Shown: piece by piece, positions 50,034-58,071 of the stretch
How the letters are laid out: the number at the start of each line of letters is the position of its first letter
Numbering within the stretch: the first letter of the stretch is position 1
Origin: Elusimicrobiota bacterium
GTDB lineage: Bacteria; Elusimicrobiota; Elusimicrobia; UBA1565; UBA9628
Direction: 5' to 3'
DNA length: 64,000 bases
Assembly (NCBI GenBank): GCA_016218545.1
Contig: JACRDQ010000001.1
Span: forward strand, 1 to 64,000
Translations under genes and position numbers: made by a program
The notes under the pieces: model-generated
What the model saw: only the letters and a program-made list of their open reading frames with translations
The model's database searches: none
What the model was told of the DNA's origin: nothing

Positions 50034-50151
50034 CAATGGCTAGAGCAGACGGTCGCAACGGGAGCGTCCGTCTGACCGATAACAACATGGAGAACTGGGC
50101 AGACTTCACGCGGCCGCCTAATAGCGACCGCTGCTCAGCCAGGCGTTAGGC
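50028..50151 (+). repeat. attC 1 (long class, 124 bp)
   Basis: R'' GCATAAC at 50028, R' GTTAGGC ending 50151; inner arms AATGGCTAGAGCAG and CTGCTCAGCCAGG pair with an extra base. Confidence 0.9.
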
Positions 50152-50217
50152 GCAACGATTCCGGAAACACGATATGACCGTATGGGACATTAGCCGTCAT
50201 GCCGCGCGGGAGTATTT

Positions 50218-51021
50218 GTGACAAACTCCGACAGGGGATTCATTCGCGATTGGGCAGCCCTAAACAGCGCAGAGGCGTTAAGCCAGAAGAACATCACCAT
50301 CGACTCGCTTTTCGCGGTCTTCATGCATTATGTCTCCCTGTTCGACCTCGATGCAACAACTTCACCCACATCCGGAGGTGCCCCTTCTAAAGCCGATAAA
50401 ATGCTGGACATGGATGCACACTCCGGCGACGGCGCTCTGTTTGAGGTCGGCTCCTATAACCTCTTCAAAGTTGACTTTTGGCTGTTTCAGAAGCGGCCAG
50501 ACCATCGAGGCTCTATCACCGCTGAAATGACCTCCCGATTCATTGCCGTCTTCTCTAAGGCCTTCGATGCAAAGACCGAAGTAATTCGAGATCTTCATTA
50601 TGAGAGGCAGGATGGTTATGCGAGGATCATGAGAGAGAAGGGAGTCATCGACGGAACCCTTGGCTCTGGGGGATGGGACCCCAATACCGTCCTTTTCCAT
50701 TTTGGCGAATTGCTCTTGCGATCACGCGGGAACGAGGTGCCTGGCCACTACGCATTTGAGCAAGCACCGCTGGAACTGCACGCAATTCGCAAGTTCCTCG
50801 CGACTGCCGCAATCTGGACCTGGGAACAACATATGGTACCTTGTCTAATTGAGGCTGTCCGACAACATTGTGATCATATCGACGGGCCAACTGTAATTCG
50901 CTGTGCTTGCGGGATGAACGTAAGAATGCCTGCGGAGATATCAGGAAAGGCTCTCCGATGTCCATCATGCAAAGCAGTGCTTAGACCTCGGAAAACTCAT
51001 GGCGATGGAACTCCCACATAA
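50218..51021 (+). CDS. Cassette 2: unknown protein with C-terminal zinc ribbon
   Basis: 267 residues (GTG start, GGGAG site 8 nt upstream). Mixed alpha/beta body and a C-terminal CACGMNV / CPSCKAV Cys4 zinc ribbon. Similar ribbons end many uncharacterised cassette proteins. Function unknown. About 57 bp separate its stop from attC 2. Confidence 0.6.
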   Translation: MTNSDRGFIRDWAALNSAEALSQKNITIDSLFAVFMHYVSLFDLDATTSPTSGGAPSKADKMLDMDAHSGDGALFEVGSYNLFKVDFWLFQKRPDHRGSITAEMTSRFIAVFSKAFDAKTEVIRDLHYERQDGYARIMREKGVIDGTLGSGGWDPNTVLFHFGELLLRSRGNEVPGHYAFEQAPLELHAIRKFLATAAIWTWEQHMVPCLIEAVRQHCDHIDGPTVIRCACGMNVRMPAEISGKALRCPSCKAVLRPRKTHGDGTPT

Positions 51022-51078
51022 CCAGCAACGATTATCGAGAACGCGCCCCAGCGAAATACACATCCGGAGGAGCCGTGC

Positions 51079-51153
51079 GCCTAACCTTGGATTGAGCAGA
51101 CCGCATACGCGGTCTGCCCTTCGCGGCAGCGGCTGCTCATCCACACGTTAGGC
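51079..51153 (+). repeat. attC 2 (short class, 75 bp)
   Basis: R'' GCCTAAC, R' GTTAGGC; the inner arms GGATTGAGCAG and CTGCTCATCC pair with one unpaired T, and the loop carries its own GCAGACCGC-type hairpin. Confidence 0.9.
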
Positions 51154-51168
51154 GTATCAGGGAGATCT

Positions 51169-51567
51169 ATGGCACACATAATCTCGTTCAGCACCGAGAA
51201 GTTTGACGTATCAAAGGAGACGCCGAATCCGATTAACCCAATTCCGGGGCAAAGTGTGCTGAAATGGATTAGACAGAATCTCCGCAGCGGCCATTACAAG
51301 GCCACCGAGCCTGACACGGAGGATTGGGGCTGGTACATGGACGTCGCGGGAGGTGAAGCCTCTTACTTGGTCGGTGCGAGCGGCGAACCAGACAAGTCGA
51401 AAGCCGCCGTCGAGTGGGTCATCCAGATTCACAAACACCGCAGCATCATCGAGAAACTCCTCGGCAGGAACAAAATGGATTCGAACGATCCGCTCTCAAC
51501 GATGATTGAGCGCCTTGTTCGGAGTGAGAAGGCCATCAAGAACGTCGAAGTGGACAAGAACGCCTAA
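51169..51567 (+). CDS. Cassette 3: small protein of unknown function
   Basis: 132 residues; start has GGGAGAT upstream. Contains WGWYMDVAGGEASYLVGAS, a pattern I associate with uncharacterised integron cassette proteins, and a C-terminal helix (RSEKAIKNVEVDKN). Soluble, no signal. Stop is within R''. Confidence 0.55.
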   Translation: MAHIISFSTEKFDVSKETPNPINPIPGQSVLKWIRQNLRSGHYKATEPDTEDWGWYMDVAGGEASYLVGASGEPDKSKAAVEWVIQIHKHRSIIEKLLGRNKMDSNDPLSTMIERLVRSEKAIKNVEVDKNA

Positions 51568-51670
51568 CATCGGATTGAGCGGACGGGCGTCAAGGAAACG
51601 TCATGGAAAACTGGGCAACGAACACGCGGTGGCCACTCGCTAGCGCCCGCCGCTCATCCAATCGTTATGC
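51562..51670 (+). repeat. attC 3 (middle class, 109 bp)
   Basis: R'' GCCTAAC, R' GTTATGC; inner arms CGGATTGAGCGG and CCGCTCATCC. Confidence 0.88.
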
Positions 51671-51702
51671 GAACCAAGGCGTGACTCAGTGAGGTCCTTT
51701 GC

Positions 51703-52107
51703 ATGGTGACGCACAGTGACGATCCGCTCCGATTCCAGATCCTTCATGATCGCGTCGCGAGAGAGCAAGAGTTCTTCTGGCAACGTTTTATGGCCTTCTC
51801 AGCTCTGCATGCGGGCCTATTTGTTCTTGCGGCGAGCAACTCTGTTATCCGACCAAGACTCGTTACTTGGGCTGGGCTACTGTTGTCCATCGCGTGGGCA
51901 TCCGTTCAGGTACTGAGCTTGCACTACGTTGACCGGGACAAGGCCGCGTATTACGATCTGTGCGACAAGCATAAGCTGAAACCACAACCACATCCCTATT
52001 TGCCCAGGTGGCTTTCGTCTACCAAGATAGCGACAGCCGTCAGTTTTATTACCCTCGCGGTATGGTTAATGGAATGCATGCGACGGGCAATGTCAGCGGT
52101 CGCATAA
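51703..52107 (+). CDS. Cassette 4: small membrane protein
   Basis: 134 residues with three likely membrane helices (about 28-45, 52-70 and 108-125). The opening FQILHDRVAREQEFFWQRFMAF with a central RWLSSTK resembles a known group of cassette-borne membrane proteins; role unknown. Weak Shine-Dalgarno site. Confidence 0.55.
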   Translation: MVTHSDDPLRFQILHDRVAREQEFFWQRFMAFSALHAGLFVLAASNSVIRPRLVTWAGLLLSIAWASVQVLSLHYVDRDKAAYYDLCDKHKLKPQPHPYLPRWLSSTKIATAVSFITLAVWLMECMRRAMSAVA

Positions 52108-52219
52108 CAATGGCTAGAGCAGACGGGCGAAACGGGGGCACCCGTCTGCACGACATGGAGAGCTGGGCAGACTTCACGCGGCCGTCTAATAGCGCCCGCT
52201 GCTCAGCCAGACGTTGGAC
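52102..52219 (+). repeat. attC 4 (long class, 118 bp)
   Basis: R'' GCATAAC, R' GTTGGAC; shares most of its length with attC 1. Confidence 0.88.
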
Positions 52220-52224
52220 GGACA

Positions 52225-52548
52225 ATGACTGACACTCCATCTCGCCTCGCCTATACGGAGGAGCAGAAGAAGGCCTTCCGCGACCAATTCGCAGACATGA
52301 GGTTTCGCCGCCAAGGCTATCTCGTGCCATTCGTCATTCTCTACGTCATCATCTTTTACATCCGAATTGAACATGCCGAGGAAGCCTTTGGCCTATCTCT
52401 TCGCACGTGGAAAGTATTGGAATTGATTTCCATTGTTGGTGGCGTATTCTTTGCTTTCCGAAAATGGCAGTGCCCAGCATGTGGAAAGCCTTTTGGCTTT
52501 CAATTCAGATTTCAGAACTGCAAAAAGTGTGGGATTGCGTTACAATAG
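52225..52548 (+). CDS. Cassette 5: membrane protein with zinc ribbon
   Basis: 107 residues with two helices (about 34-48 and 60-75) and a C-terminal Cys4 ribbon (CPACGKP, CKKCGIA). The ATG is 6 nt after R', leaving no room for a Shine-Dalgarno site, so it depends on upstream transcription and an unusual start. Function unknown. Confidence 0.55.
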   Translation: MTDTPSRLAYTEEQKKAFRDQFADMRFRRQGYLVPFVILYVIIFYIRIEHAEEAFGLSLRTWKVLELISIVGGVFFAFRKWQCPACGKPFGFQFRFQNCKKCGIALQ

Positions 52549-52552
52549 TGCC

Positions 52553-52677
52553 GTCCAACATCGGGTTGAGCAGACGGGCGCCCAAGGGATCGCCCGTCTG
52601 AACGGAAACGACATGGAAAACTGGGCAAGCTCGCCGCGGCCGCTTAATAGCGCCCGCTGCTCACCCAGGCGTTAGGC
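52553..52677 (+). repeat. attC 5 (long class, 125 bp)
   Basis: R'' GTCCAAC, R' GTTAGGC; long-class inner sequence with arms GGGTTGAGCAG and CTGCTCACCC. Confidence 0.88.
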
Positions 52678-52692
52678 GTACAAGGGGAGAAC

Positions 52693-53025
52693 ATGAATCA
52701 TATTCAAGAATCCGATTGGAAACCGTTCAAGGATCTCCACGGTCTTGCCCTCGAGCGCTTTTGCGAACGCATCCTGGCCGACATCTCCCGAGCTGCATCC
52801 AATAGCTCAAAGACCTTTTACGACCGATATCTTGACATCAACTTCCTGCTGCAGGACCAGAAATCTCAGTTCGCCAACGCCTTCAGCAATCCGCGGCGAT
52901 CAGCAGCCATGATGCAGCTCATACAGATGAGACGCCTGGGCCTATTGACGGATCAGGAGCTCTCGCGATTCAGCAAGGATACTCAAGAACGTGTTGCTGC
53001 CGTCGTAGGAAATGGTGACGCCTAA
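52693..53025 (+). CDS. Cassette 6: small helical protein common in integrons
   Basis: 110 residues; AGGGGAGA site 4 nt before ATG. The pattern LALERFCERILADISR, YDRYLDI and NPRRSAAMMQL is one I recall from many unrelated integrons; function unknown, predicted soluble and helical. Its stop lies inside R''. Confidence 0.6.
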   Translation: MNHIQESDWKPFKDLHGLALERFCERILADISRAASNSSKTFYDRYLDINFLLQDQKSQFANAFSNPRRSAAMMQLIQMRRLGLLTDQELSRFSKDTQERVAAVVGNGDA

Positions 53026-53094
53026 CATCGGATTAAGCCGACCGCGTTTGCGGTCGGCATACGGGGTACGCGGCGGCTTATCCAAACGTTATGC
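53020..53094 (+). repeat. attC 6 (short class, 75 bp)
   Basis: R'' GCCTAAC, R' GTTATGC; inner arms CGGATTAAGCCG and CGGCTTATCC, a covaried version of attC 2. Confidence 0.88.
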
Positions 53095-53127
53095 GCACAA
53101 ATTGACCATGCCGGAGGTCTGCGCCAA

Positions 53128-53649
53128 ATGATCCAGACGCCGAATGCGAAGGCCATTTACGACATATACGTCTGCATTTTCAATTCGCCCTTCAGTCTTC
53201 AGAAGAAGAATGTGGTCTTCAGCGGCCTGATGGCGGGCGAGCCTTGGAGTTGGCCCGTAATCGGAATCAGCAGGGCCGCTCTCGAAGCCCTTGCCGCGGT
53301 GGATTTCAGGTACAAGAAGGGCACCATTTGCCGAGCCCACCTCGTTGACAGGATAGAAACAGCCCGCGCCCTATTCGAGAACTCTACCAGTCCGCTCTCG
53401 CGGGACCATTTCTTTCAACAGTATTTGAAGACTGGGAGCACTATCATCACCCTCAAGTCGGAGAACAGGCGTGGTGTCCGCGCACCGGATTACATTCCAA
53501 TTGATCGCAATGGGGACTTCTTCCAGAATCGGCTCATCTTCTGCGCATATGGCCGCAAGGAACGGGACTATCTGCGCGAACTACACTCGCGCTTCTCGAA
53601 GGGGCTGGTAATACTGGTCGCCCCACCCACCGCGGAACCCGCTGTGTGA
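53128..53649 (+). CDS. Cassette 7: unknown soluble protein
   Basis: 173 residues; CGGAGG site about 10 nt before the ATG. Contains PWSWPVIGISRAALEALAA and a charged C-terminal half (REL...SRFSKG). No motif known to me. Confidence 0.5.
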   Translation: MIQTPNAKAIYDIYVCIFNSPFSLQKKNVVFSGLMAGEPWSWPVIGISRAALEALAAVDFRYKKGTICRAHLVDRIETARALFENSTSPLSRDHFFQQYLKTGSTIITLKSENRRGVRAPDYIPIDRNGDFFQNRLIFCAYGRKERDYLRELHSRFSKGLVILVAPPTAEPAV

Positions 53650-53658
53650 AAATGGGGC

Positions 53659-53769
53659 GCATAACATCGGATTGAGCGGACGGGCGCATAGAGAGAACAT
53701 CATGGAAACCGAGGCAACGAACCCGCGGCGGCCACTTGGTAGCGCCCGCCGCTCATCCAACCGTTAGAC
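53659..53769 (+). repeat. attC 7 (middle class, 111 bp)
   Basis: R'' GCATAAC, R' GTTAGAC; shares the interior of attC 3 and attC 14. Confidence 0.88.
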
Positions 53770-53794
53770 GCATGTCGATGACAGATTCACTGAA

Positions 53795-54364
53795 ATGGAG
53801 AAAATGAGGCTTACCAGGCTGGAGGCCGCGCGGCGACAACTCGACCAAGCCATACGTCTCTTCTTTCAGAGATCGGATCCCGTATCCATTCATACCCTGA
53901 CCACCGCCTCCCTTGAAATCCTGCGCACCCTGGCCAAGAGAAAGGGACTGAAAACCTGGGGTCAGGAATGGATGAGTTGTGTGCGGCCGGAACGGCGTAA
54001 GGAATTTTGGGAGAAGCTTCGTGAGGCCCAAGGGTTCTTCAAGCATGCTGACCAGGGTCCCCTGGATCTTGAAATCGAATTCTCGCCAAAGACCACCGAG
54101 TTTCTAATCTATGAGGCTGTTGAGGCGTATCCAAAACTGGCAGGCACCCAATTTTCAGCTGGGGCCGCCTTCTGGGTTTGGTTCTTCATAAAATACCAAG
54201 CCCTGGCCACAGACGAGGTTCGAGCTCGTGCGACACATGCGACTGAGGGACTGGATCACAATGAATTCTCCGACTTCATCGAGTTGATTGCTCGCATCGA
54301 CCATGACCCATCAATAATGCAGCAAGCCTGGGCAAAGCAGGCGCCAACGGAGAAGACAGATTGA
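53795..54364 (+). CDS. Cassette 8: unknown, mainly helical protein
   Basis: 189 residues from the ATG at 53795; a second ATG at 53804 is possible. Helical (LEAARRQLDQAIRLFFQR, SHDFIELIARI-type segments); no recognised family. Ends a few bases before R''. Confidence 0.5.
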   Translation: MEKMRLTRLEAARRQLDQAIRLFFQRSDPVSIHTLTTASLEILRTLAKRKGLKTWGQEWMSCVRPERRKEFWEKLREAQGFFKHADQGPLDLEIEFSPKTTEFLIYEAVEAYPKLAGTQFSAGAAFWVWFFIKYQALATDEVRARATHATEGLDHNEFSDFIELIARIDHDPSIMQQAWAKQAPTEKTD

Positions 54365-54376
54365 GCAATTTGCAGC

Positions 54377-54501
54377 GTCTAACATTGGCTAGAGCAGTCG
54401 GGCGCCCAAGGGGTCGCCCGTCTGCACGATAACGACATGGAAAACTGGGCAGACTTCACGCGGCCGCCTAATAGCGCCCGCTGCTCAGCCAGGCGTTAGC
54501 C
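54377..54501 (+). repeat. attC 8 (long class, 125 bp)
   Basis: R'' GTCTAAC, R' GTTAGCC; arms TTGGCTAGAGCAG and CTGCTCAGCCAGG. Confidence 0.88.
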
Positions 54502-54526
54502 TCACGCAGAATGACCCATCAAGCCC

Positions 54527-54555
54527 TTGACAAGTAGTAGCTTATGAGCTACCAT
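54527..54555 (+). promoter_or_regulatory. Promoter and operator of the first toxin-antitoxin cassette
   Basis: TTGACA (54527) and TACCAT (54550) are 17 bp apart; a perfect 6-bp inverted repeat, GTAGCT-TATG-AGCTAC (54537-54552), fills the spacer and overlaps the -10 box, as expected for autorepression by the antitoxin. Confidence 0.75.
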
Positions 54556-54569
54556 AGTAATGAGGCCCA

Positions 54570-54905
54570 ATGGACATCGGCCCAATAGCCGTCTACTACT
54601 ATCAGGCATCCTCGGGCCGATGCCCATTCAAGGAATGGCTGGACTCCCTGGACCAGGATGTCCAGCAGGTCATCGATGCGCGGCTGACAAGAGTCCGGCG
54701 TGGCCTGTTGGGCAATGCCAAGAACCTGGGCGGAGGCCTTTGGGAGCTCAAATTCGATGTCGGTCCAGGCTATCGAATCTACTACGGCAGGGCGGGCAAG
54801 GCCGTTGTCATCCTGCTCAATGCCGGCCACAAGAAGGAACAAAGCGGCGACATCGAGGCCGCCCGGGAATACTGGGCAGACTATTTGAGGAGGACCCGAC
54901 AATGA
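54570..54905 (+). CDS. RelE/HigB-type toxin (cassette 9)
   Basis: 111 residues of the addiction-module killer family (phage-derived Gp49-like). The core RLTRVRRGLLGNAKNLGGGLWELKFDVGPGYRIYYGR is typical, with an aromatic and basic C-terminus of the mRNA-cleaving RelE fold. Its stop overlaps the antitoxin start (ATGA). Confidence 0.85.
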   Translation: MDIGPIAVYYYQASSGRCPFKEWLDSLDQDVQQVIDARLTRVRRGLLGNAKNLGGGLWELKFDVGPGYRIYYGRAGKAVVILLNAGHKKEQSGDIEAAREYWADYLRRTRQ

Positions 54906-55192
54906 AAGCTGCTGTCAGCTACCACGATGATCTTCTTAGTCGGCTAAAGGACCCCAAGTATGCCGTCGGCTACCTAAATTCCTGTCTCCAAGACGAGGAC
55001 GAAGGGACCTTTCTCCTCGCTGTTCGTGACGTGGCACAGGTTCACGGGGGACTTCGGCAACTGGCCAAGAAGGCTGGGCTGAATCGGGAGCATCTATTCA
55101 GAATGCTCTCAAAGAGCGGCAATCCGCGGCTTCACAGTCTGCGGCAACTCATCGAGGCCCTTGGCTATAGGTTGGTCCTGAAGCCAGCATGA
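54902..55192 (+). CDS. HTH-type antitoxin (cassette 9)
   Basis: 96 residues with a helix-turn-helix (LRQLAKKAGLNREHLFRMLSK) and a C-terminal LIEALGYRLVLKPA strand; TIGR02684-like. Toxin-first order, as in higBA. It should bind the operator upstream of the toxin gene. Confidence 0.85.
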   Translation: MKAAVSYHDDLLSRLKDPKYAVGYLNSCLQDEDEGTFLLAVRDVAQVHGGLRQLAKKAGLNREHLFRMLSKSGNPRLHSLRQLIEALGYRLVLKPA

Positions 55193-55202
55193 AATCGGCG
55201 GA

Positions 55203-55323
55203 GGCTAACATTGGCTAGAGCAGTCGGGCGCCGAGAGGCCATCACCCTGAACACCAATCGTGGAAATGAGGCCACCTCGCCGCGGCCGCTTAAAAGCGCC
55301 CGCTGCTCAGCCAGACGTTAGAC
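55203..55323 (+). repeat. attC 9 (long class, 121 bp)
   Basis: R'' GGCTAAC, R' GTTAGAC; long-class interior with arms GGCTAGAGCAG and CTGCTCAGCC. Confidence 0.85.
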
Positions 55324-55332
55324 CTCACAATT

Positions 55333-55677
55333 ATGGCGAGATGGATCAATCGATCGGCGATAGTGGTTCGACCTCGACGGCCATATTTGGACTGGGCCGC
55401 GAGCCTGGACGAGGAGGCCCCGACTCATGCCAAGGACCTCTCAAGCCGCGTTGCCATCTACCTCGTGGCAGAAGATCCGAAGGAAGAACAGGAAACAGCC
55501 CCACTCAAGAATTACTACGAAGAGATATTCAAAGAAGAACTTGCCGCATGGACCCCGGATGAAGACCGATGGCCCAAGACACGGACACTCAAAATGTTCC
55601 ATGATTGGTTTGAGGCCGTCGGAGAATCCATCGTTACGGACCTCGAATCAGATACAATCGAGTCAGAAGAACGGTGA
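55333..55677 (+). CDS. Cassette 10: common integron protein of unknown function
   Basis: 114 residues, opening WINRSAIVVRPRRPYLDWAAS and a C-terminal EELAAWTPDEDRWP then MFHDWFE pattern that I recall from Vibrio and other integron cassettes; acidic, soluble, unknown role. No Shine-Dalgarno site; the ATG is 10 nt after R'. Confidence 0.6.
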   Translation: MARWINRSAIVVRPRRPYLDWAASLDEEAPTHAKDLSSRVAIYLVAEDPKEEQETAPLKNYYEEIFKEELAAWTPDEDRWPKTRTLKMFHDWFEAVGESIVTDLESDTIESEER

Positions 55678-55678
55678 G

Positions 55679-55753
55679 GTCTAACAAAGAATTAAGCCGA
55701 CCGCGCCCGCGGCCGGCTCGACAAGGTAGCGGCGGCTTATTCTGGCGTTATGC
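55679..55753 (+). repeat. attC 10 (short class, 75 bp)
   Basis: R'' GTCTAAC, R' GTTATGC; arms AGAATTAAGCCG and CGGCTTATTCT. Confidence 0.85.
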
Positions 55754-55769
55754 CCATAGCAATATGCCC

Positions 55770-55798
55770 TTGACAACTGGTAGCTTATGAGCTACCAT
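55770..55798 (+). promoter_or_regulatory. Promoter and operator of the second toxin-antitoxin cassette
   Basis: TTGACA (55770) and TACCAT (55793) with a 17-bp spacer; a 7-bp inverted repeat GGTAGCT-TATG-AGCTACC (55779-55796), almost identical to the operator of cassette 9. Confidence 0.75.
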
Positions 55799-55812
55799 TG
55801 TAAAGAGGCCCC

Positions 55813-56145
55813 ATGGACACCGACCCAATAGCGGTCTACTACTACCAAACGAACTCCGGCCGATGCCCATTCAGGGATTGGCTCGATTCGTTGGACCAGC
55901 AGATTCAACAGATAGTAGACGCCAGGCTTACACGAGTCCGTCGTGGCCTTCTCGGCCATGCCGCGAATTTAGGCGGCGGGCTATGGGAATTGAAATTCGA
56001 TGTGGGCCCAGGCTACCGGATCTACTACGGGAGGGTCGGCAAAGCCATCGTCATTCTGCTCCACGCTGGGCACAAGAAGGGACAGGGAAGCGACATCGAT
56101 GCCGCCAGAGAATATTGGGCAGATTACTTAAGGAGGGCCAGATAA
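55813..56145 (+). CDS. RelE/HigB-type toxin (cassette 11)
   Basis: 110 residues, about four-fifths identical by eye to the cassette 9 toxin, with the same core (GGGLWELKFDVGPGYRIYYGR). Its stop (TAATG) touches the antitoxin start. Confidence 0.85.
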   Translation: MDTDPIAVYYYQTNSGRCPFRDWLDSLDQQIQQIVDARLTRVRRGLLGHAANLGGGLWELKFDVGPGYRIYYGRVGKAIVILLHAGHKKGQGSDIDAAREYWADYLRRAR

Positions 56146-56435
56146 TGAAACCCGCTGTTAGCTATCACGACGATCTGCTCCGTCGGCTGAAAGAGCCAAA
56201 ATATGCCGTCGGCTACTTGAATGCATGTCTCGAAGACGAGGACGAGGGGGCATTCCTACTCGCTGTCCGAGATGTTGCCCAGGTTCACGGTGGACTCCGG
56301 CAACTCTCCAAGAAGGCGGGCCTCAACAGAGAGCACCTATTCAGAATGTTGTCAAAGAGCGGCAACCCGAGGCTCCATAGCCTGCGGCAACTCATTGAGG
56401 CCTTGGGGTTCAAGCTGGTTCTTAAGCCAGCCTGA
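56145..56435 (+). CDS. HTH-type antitoxin (cassette 11)
   Basis: 96 residues; 87 of 96 identical by eye to the cassette 9 antitoxin, more conserved than the toxin, so cross-binding and cross-neutralisation between the two cassettes is plausible. Confidence 0.85.
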   Translation: MKPAVSYHDDLLRRLKEPKYAVGYLNACLEDEDEGAFLLAVRDVAQVHGGLRQLSKKAGLNREHLFRMLSKSGNPRLHSLRQLIEALGFKLVLKPA

Positions 56436-56459
56436 CATGGCTGAGCCGAATCGGCAAGG

Positions 56460-56534
56460 GCATAACAAAGGATTGAGCAGACCGCATATGCGGTCTGCCC
56501 TTCGCGGCAGCGGCTGCTCATCCATCCGTTATGC
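56460..56534 (+). repeat. attC 11 (short class, 75 bp)
   Basis: R'' GCATAAC, R' GTTATGC; interior close to attC 2, with a GCAGACCGC hairpin. Confidence 0.88.
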
Positions 56535-56570
56535 GGACAAAGTTCCCGCAAGCCCAACAGGAGTCTGACG

Positions 56571-57356
56571 ATGGCAATCTACGACAAGCCCGTCCGCGCA
56601 ATACTACCCGAGATGATCCGCGAATTGGCATCAACGCCGGCGCAACGCTTCTCCAAGGACGATGCGATTCGTTGGTTTGCCAATCGCTACCCCAAGATCA
56701 AGCAGGGCACAATTTCCGCGCACCTTATCCGCTTTTCTACAAACGCCCGCAGTCGTCTGCACTATGGCCCTCGTCCTGATGAAGATCTGCTCTTCCAACT
56801 AGATGGCAGCCATTTCCGGCCTTACGATTCTTCAAAGGACCCTTCCCCCATTCGGTCGAAAGAGGACCTAGCGCAGGGGCTGGCTATCCCTATCGAATCA
56901 CCGGAAGATGCCGAGGCTCCGAATGAATTTGCCTATGAGAGTGACCTCAGAGATTTCCTAGCCGAGCACCTTTCCGTCATCGAGGCAGGCTTGCAGCTCT
57001 ACCAAGACGAAGGCATTACGGGTGTTGAATTTCCCGCGGGGGGCCGATTCATCGACATCTTGGCAGTGGACGCGCAGAAGCGCCTTGTCGTCATCGAGCT
57101 CAAGGTCTCCCGAGGATACGATCGCGTGGTTGGCCAACTCCTTCGCTATATGGGATGGATTCACGCCCATCACGCCGAACCGGGGCAGGAAGTCCGTGGT
57201 GTCATCGTCGCGCGAGACATATCTGACGACCTTAAACTCGCCTGCATGAGACTCCCCACAATTGCGCTGTATGAGTACGAACTCTCTGTGGCCCTTCGAC
57301 AAATTGAACCAACGCCTGGGCACAATGGCAGCAAGAAGAGTGCGAAGGCCGCATAA
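56571..57356 (+). CDS. Cassette 12: NucS-like PD-(D/E)XK endonuclease with N-terminal winged helix
   Basis: 261 residues. N-terminal helix-turn-helix-type domain (about 1-85). The C-terminal nuclease domain has Asp 162 (FIDILAV), Glu 176 and Lys 178 (VIELKVS) and Gln 189 (GQLLRYM), the NucS/DUF91 active-site set. Family members act on mismatched or branched DNA; in a cassette a defence or DNA-processing role is an inference. Stop within R''. Confidence 0.75.
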   Translation: MAIYDKPVRAILPEMIRELASTPAQRFSKDDAIRWFANRYPKIKQGTISAHLIRFSTNARSRLHYGPRPDEDLLFQLDGSHFRPYDSSKDPSPIRSKEDLAQGLAIPIESPEDAEAPNEFAYESDLRDFLAEHLSVIEAGLQLYQDEGITGVEFPAGGRFIDILAVDAQKRLVVIELKVSRGYDRVVGQLLRYMGWIHAHHAEPGQEVRGVIVARDISDDLKLACMRLPTIALYEYELSVALRQIEPTPGHNGSKKSAKAA

Positions 57357-57472
57357 CATCGGGTAGAGTTGACGGGCGCAGAGATGCAAACCACTGAACA
57401 CAGGCATAGAGGAAAAGAGGGTCGCCAGTTGCGGCCGCTTGAAAGCGCCCGCAACTCACCCAAACGTTAGCC
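57351..57472 (+). repeat. attC 12 (variant class, 122 bp)
   Basis: R'' GCATAAC, R' GTTAGCC. The inner arms are GGGTAGAGTTG and CAACTCACCC: both sides changed together relative to the other sites, which supports a folded attC. Confidence 0.85.
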
Positions 57473-57476
57473 TGAT

Positions 57477-57842
57477 ATGACATGGCTTTTGCCGACTTGC
57501 TTGGCGATCCTCGCTCTCGACATCCTGATTGTGAGGCGATGGCAACGCGCACCAATCATCATCGGATCATCGATCAGTCTCATAGTCTTCTTTGGCGCCT
57601 TCCTTCATATCCGGATTCTGCCACACACGCATGGGACCGTCCTAGATCCATGGATGATTCTCTTTGGCCATGCGCTCCTGAATCCTATGCACTGGGCGAT
57701 CATCTGCCCGCTGGCATATGGCTTCGGGTGGCGGCACTGGAACAATCGAGAGCGATTCAAGTTTGCCATCATTGCAAGCCCTCCTGTTCTAATGCTGCTC
57801 GGCCTAGTAGTGGCCGACATATTTCGGGGGCCGGAAGGATAG
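57477..57842 (+). CDS. Cassette 13: small membrane protein
   Basis: 121 residues with about four helices (5-20, 25-45, 62-80, 98-115). Start ATG is 5 nt after R', so no Shine-Dalgarno site. Unknown family. The cassette also holds an 81-bp miniature element after its stop. Confidence 0.5.
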   Translation: MTWLLPTCLAILALDILIVRRWQRAPIIIGSSISLIVFFGAFLHIRILPHTHGTVLDPWMILFGHALLNPMHWAIICPLAYGFGWRHWNNRERFKFAIIASPPVLMLLGLVVADIFRGPEG

Positions 57843-57844
57843 AG

Positions 57845-57925
57845 TGTTACCCATGTCCCCGGATAAATGTGTAACCTATGTCTCCGGACACCACGCTCTC
57901 TTTCCGACGACGAATGTGGGTAACA
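57845..57925 (+). mobile_element. 81-bp miniature element with inverted ends
   Basis: Bounded by TGTTACCCA (57845-57853) and its exact complement TGGGTAACA (57917-57925). Inside the left end a 20-bp unit repeats at 57844-57863 and 57869-57888 (17 of 20 identical), with ATGTCTCCGGA-type sequence like the ends of IS481-type elements. It abuts attC 13 and carries no gene. Confidence 0.5.
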
Positions 57926-58049
57926 GGCTAACATTGGCTAGAGCAGACGGTCGCAACGGGAGCGCCCATCTGAACGATAAAAACATGGAGAACGGGGCAG
58001 AGCCTACGCGGCCGCCTAATAGCGCCCGCTGCTCAGCCAGACGTTAGCC
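57926..58049 (+). repeat. attC 13 (long class, 124 bp)
   Basis: R'' GGCTAAC, R' GTTAGCC (fully complementary); long-class interior. Confidence 0.88.
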
Positions 58050-58071
58050 GCATCTGATTTGCAGGAGAGAT

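Noticed and set aside
51016..51022. ACATAAC box as an extra attC R'' in cassette 2
   Set aside because: No matching R' follows before the well-supported attC 2 at 51079.
57844..58047. Short ORF across the miniature element and attC 13
   Set aside because: Runs through attC; no Shine-Dalgarno site or family; explained by the element and attC.
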